Below, piece by piece: positions 27,447 through 28,965 of a stretch of DNA of 28,965 bases; within the stretch, counting starts at the first letter, position 1, and each line of letters begins with the position of its first letter. The notes beneath the pieces were generated by a model. The model ran no database searches. It saw nothing but the letters and a program-made list of their open reading frames with translations, and was not told the origin of the DNA. The position numbers and the translations under genes are program-made. This DNA comes from Saccoglossus kowalevskii (lineage: Eukaryota; Hemichordata; Enteropneusta; Harrimaniidae). Where the stretch lies: positions 38,776 through 67,740 of the forward strand of contig NW_003114957.1 of assembly GCF_000003605.2 (NCBI RefSeq), read 5' to 3'.

Positions 27447-28965
27447 GCCAGTGGGAATGCATCTCATTTTACCTGGATAGTCGCATGTAATTAGATAACC
27501 GATGGAACTGCATCTCATTGTATAACTGGATAGTCATAAGTAGAGAGGTAACCAATGGGAATGCATCTCATTATATAACTGGATAGTCACTTGTAGAAGG
27601 AGAACCAATGGGATGCATCTCATTGTATAACTGGATAGTCACATGTAGAGAGGTAACCAATGGGAATAGATCTCATTATATAACTGGATAGTCACATGTA
27701 GAGAGGTAACCAATGGGAATGGATCTCATTATATAACTAGATTGTCACATGTAGAGAGGTAACCAATGGGAATGCATCTCATTATATAACTGGATAGTCA
27801 CATGTAGAGAAGTAACCAATGGGAATGCATCTCATTGTATAACTGAATAGTCACATGTAGACAAGTAACCAATGGGAATGCATCTCATTATATAACTAGA
27901 TTGTCACATGTAGAGAGGTAACCAATGGGAATGTATCTCATTGTATAACTGAATAGTCACATGTAGAGAAGTATATAACCAATGGGAATGCATCTCATTA
28001 TATAACTGGATAGTCACTTGTAGAGAAGTAACCAATGGGAATGCATCTCATTGTATAACTCGATAGTCGCATGCAGAGAGCCAACCAATGGGAATGCATC
28101 TCATTGTATAACTGAATAGTCACATATAGAGAAGTAAACAATGGGAATTCATCTCATTATATAACTGGATAGTCACATGTAGAGAGGTAACCAATGGGAA
28201 TGCATCTCATTATATAACTGGATAGTCACATGTAGAGGAGTAAACAATGGGAATGCATCTCATTATATAACTGAATAGTCACATGTAGATGAGTAAACAA
28301 TGGGAATGCATCTCATTATATAACTGGATTGTCACTTGTAGAGAAGTAACCAATGGGAATGCATCTTATTGTATAACTGAATAGTCACATGTAGAGAGAT
28401 AACCAAGCGGAATGCATCTCATTGTATTACTGGATAGTCACTTGTAGAGAAGTAACCAATGGGAATGAATCTCATTGTATAACTGAATAGTCACATGTAG
28501 ATGAGTAAACAATGGGAATGCATCTCATTATATAACTGGATAGTCACATGTAGAGGAGTAAACAATGGGAATGCATCTCATTATATAACTGGATAGTCAC
28601 TTGTAGAGAAGTAACCAATGGGAATGCATCTCATTGTATAACTGAATAGTCACTTGTAGAGAAGTAACCAATGGGAATGCATCTTATTGTATAACTGAAT
28701 AGTCACATGTAGAGAGATAACCAAGCGGAATGCATCTCATTATATAACTGGATAGTCACTTGTAGAGGAGTAACCAATGGGAATGCATCTCATTATATAA
28801 CTGGATAGTCACTTGTAGAGAAGTAACCAATGGGAATGCATCTCATTGTATAACTGGATAGTCACATGTAGAGAGGTAACCAATGGGAATGTATCTCATT
28901 ATATAACTGGATAGTCACTTGTAGAGAAGTAACCAATGGGAATGCATCTCATTGTATAACTGGAT
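27447..28965. repeat. Minisatellite, 53-bp unit, ~28.5 copies, continuing past the window
   Basis: Consensus in pieces: GGAATGCATCTCATTATATA, then ACTGGATAGTCACATGTAGA, then GAGGTAACCAATG. Nearly all units are 53 bp; one around 27972 has a 4-base insertion (TATA). The first unit is the most diverged and ends the array on the left; the right end is beyond the window. Units differ at recurring positions (ATATAAC/GTATAAC, CTGGAT/CTGAAT, CACATG/CACTTG, GAGAGG/GAGAAG, AACCAA/AAACAA). The unit length is not a multiple of three and stops occur, so it is not coding. Each unit contains a CCAAT word and a TATATAA-like word. Confidence 0.97.

Noticed and set aside
27447-28965. CRISPR-like array (regular repeats at the window end)
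   Set aside because: The whole 53-bp unit repeats with no unique spacers, and the context is an animal genome; it is a minisatellite.

Overview
This is a stretch of animal (metazoan) genomic DNA, AT-rich, with short exons separated by GT-AG introns, homopolymer and short-tandem repeats, and a large minisatellite. There are no bacterial-style operons. The one gene that can be identified with confidence is an AKT/PKB serine/threonine kinase on the + strand. Its protein is very close to vertebrate and other animal AKTs. The short introns, repeat content and overall look suggest an invertebrate, possibly a marine deuterostome, but the species cannot be named from the sequence alone.

Layout. (1) Positions 1-973 are intronic DNA of the AKT gene and start with a tandemly repeated ~155-bp block. 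(2) Ten AKT coding exons lie between 974 and 5984. They encode 413 residues: the C-terminal half of the PH domain, an acidic linker, the complete kinase domain and the AGC C-terminal tail with turn and hydrophobic motifs. About 59 N-terminal residues (the first part of the PH domain) must lie on exons upstream of the window. (3) Positions 5985 to about 7430 are the likely 3' UTR and downstream flank, with three AATAAA candidates. (4) Positions about 7480-8700 hold a repeat region: a ~0.89-kb element bounded by imperfect terminal inverted repeats, flanked by diverged direct repeats. (5) Positions about 8700-14450 contain no recognisable gene. (6) Positions about 14500-15170 look like the 5' end of a second + strand gene: CpG-richer DNA, an inverted CCAAT box, a short uORF, and a candidate first coding exon of 31 codons ending at a good splice donor. 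I do not recognise its product. (7) Positions 15163-27446 are AT-rich with simple repeats and no convincing exons. They would be a long first intron if the exon call is right. (8) Positions 27447 to the window end are a 53-bp minisatellite of about 28.5 copies with partial higher-order structure, running off the window.

Functionally, only the AKT gene can be interpreted. All key residues of a working, regulated kinase are present: glycine-rich loop, ATP-binding lysine, YRD and DFG aspartates, activation-loop threonine, turn-motif threonine and hydrophobic-motif serine. I found no new multi-gene system. The most unusual structures are the minisatellite and the terminal-inverted-repeat element.
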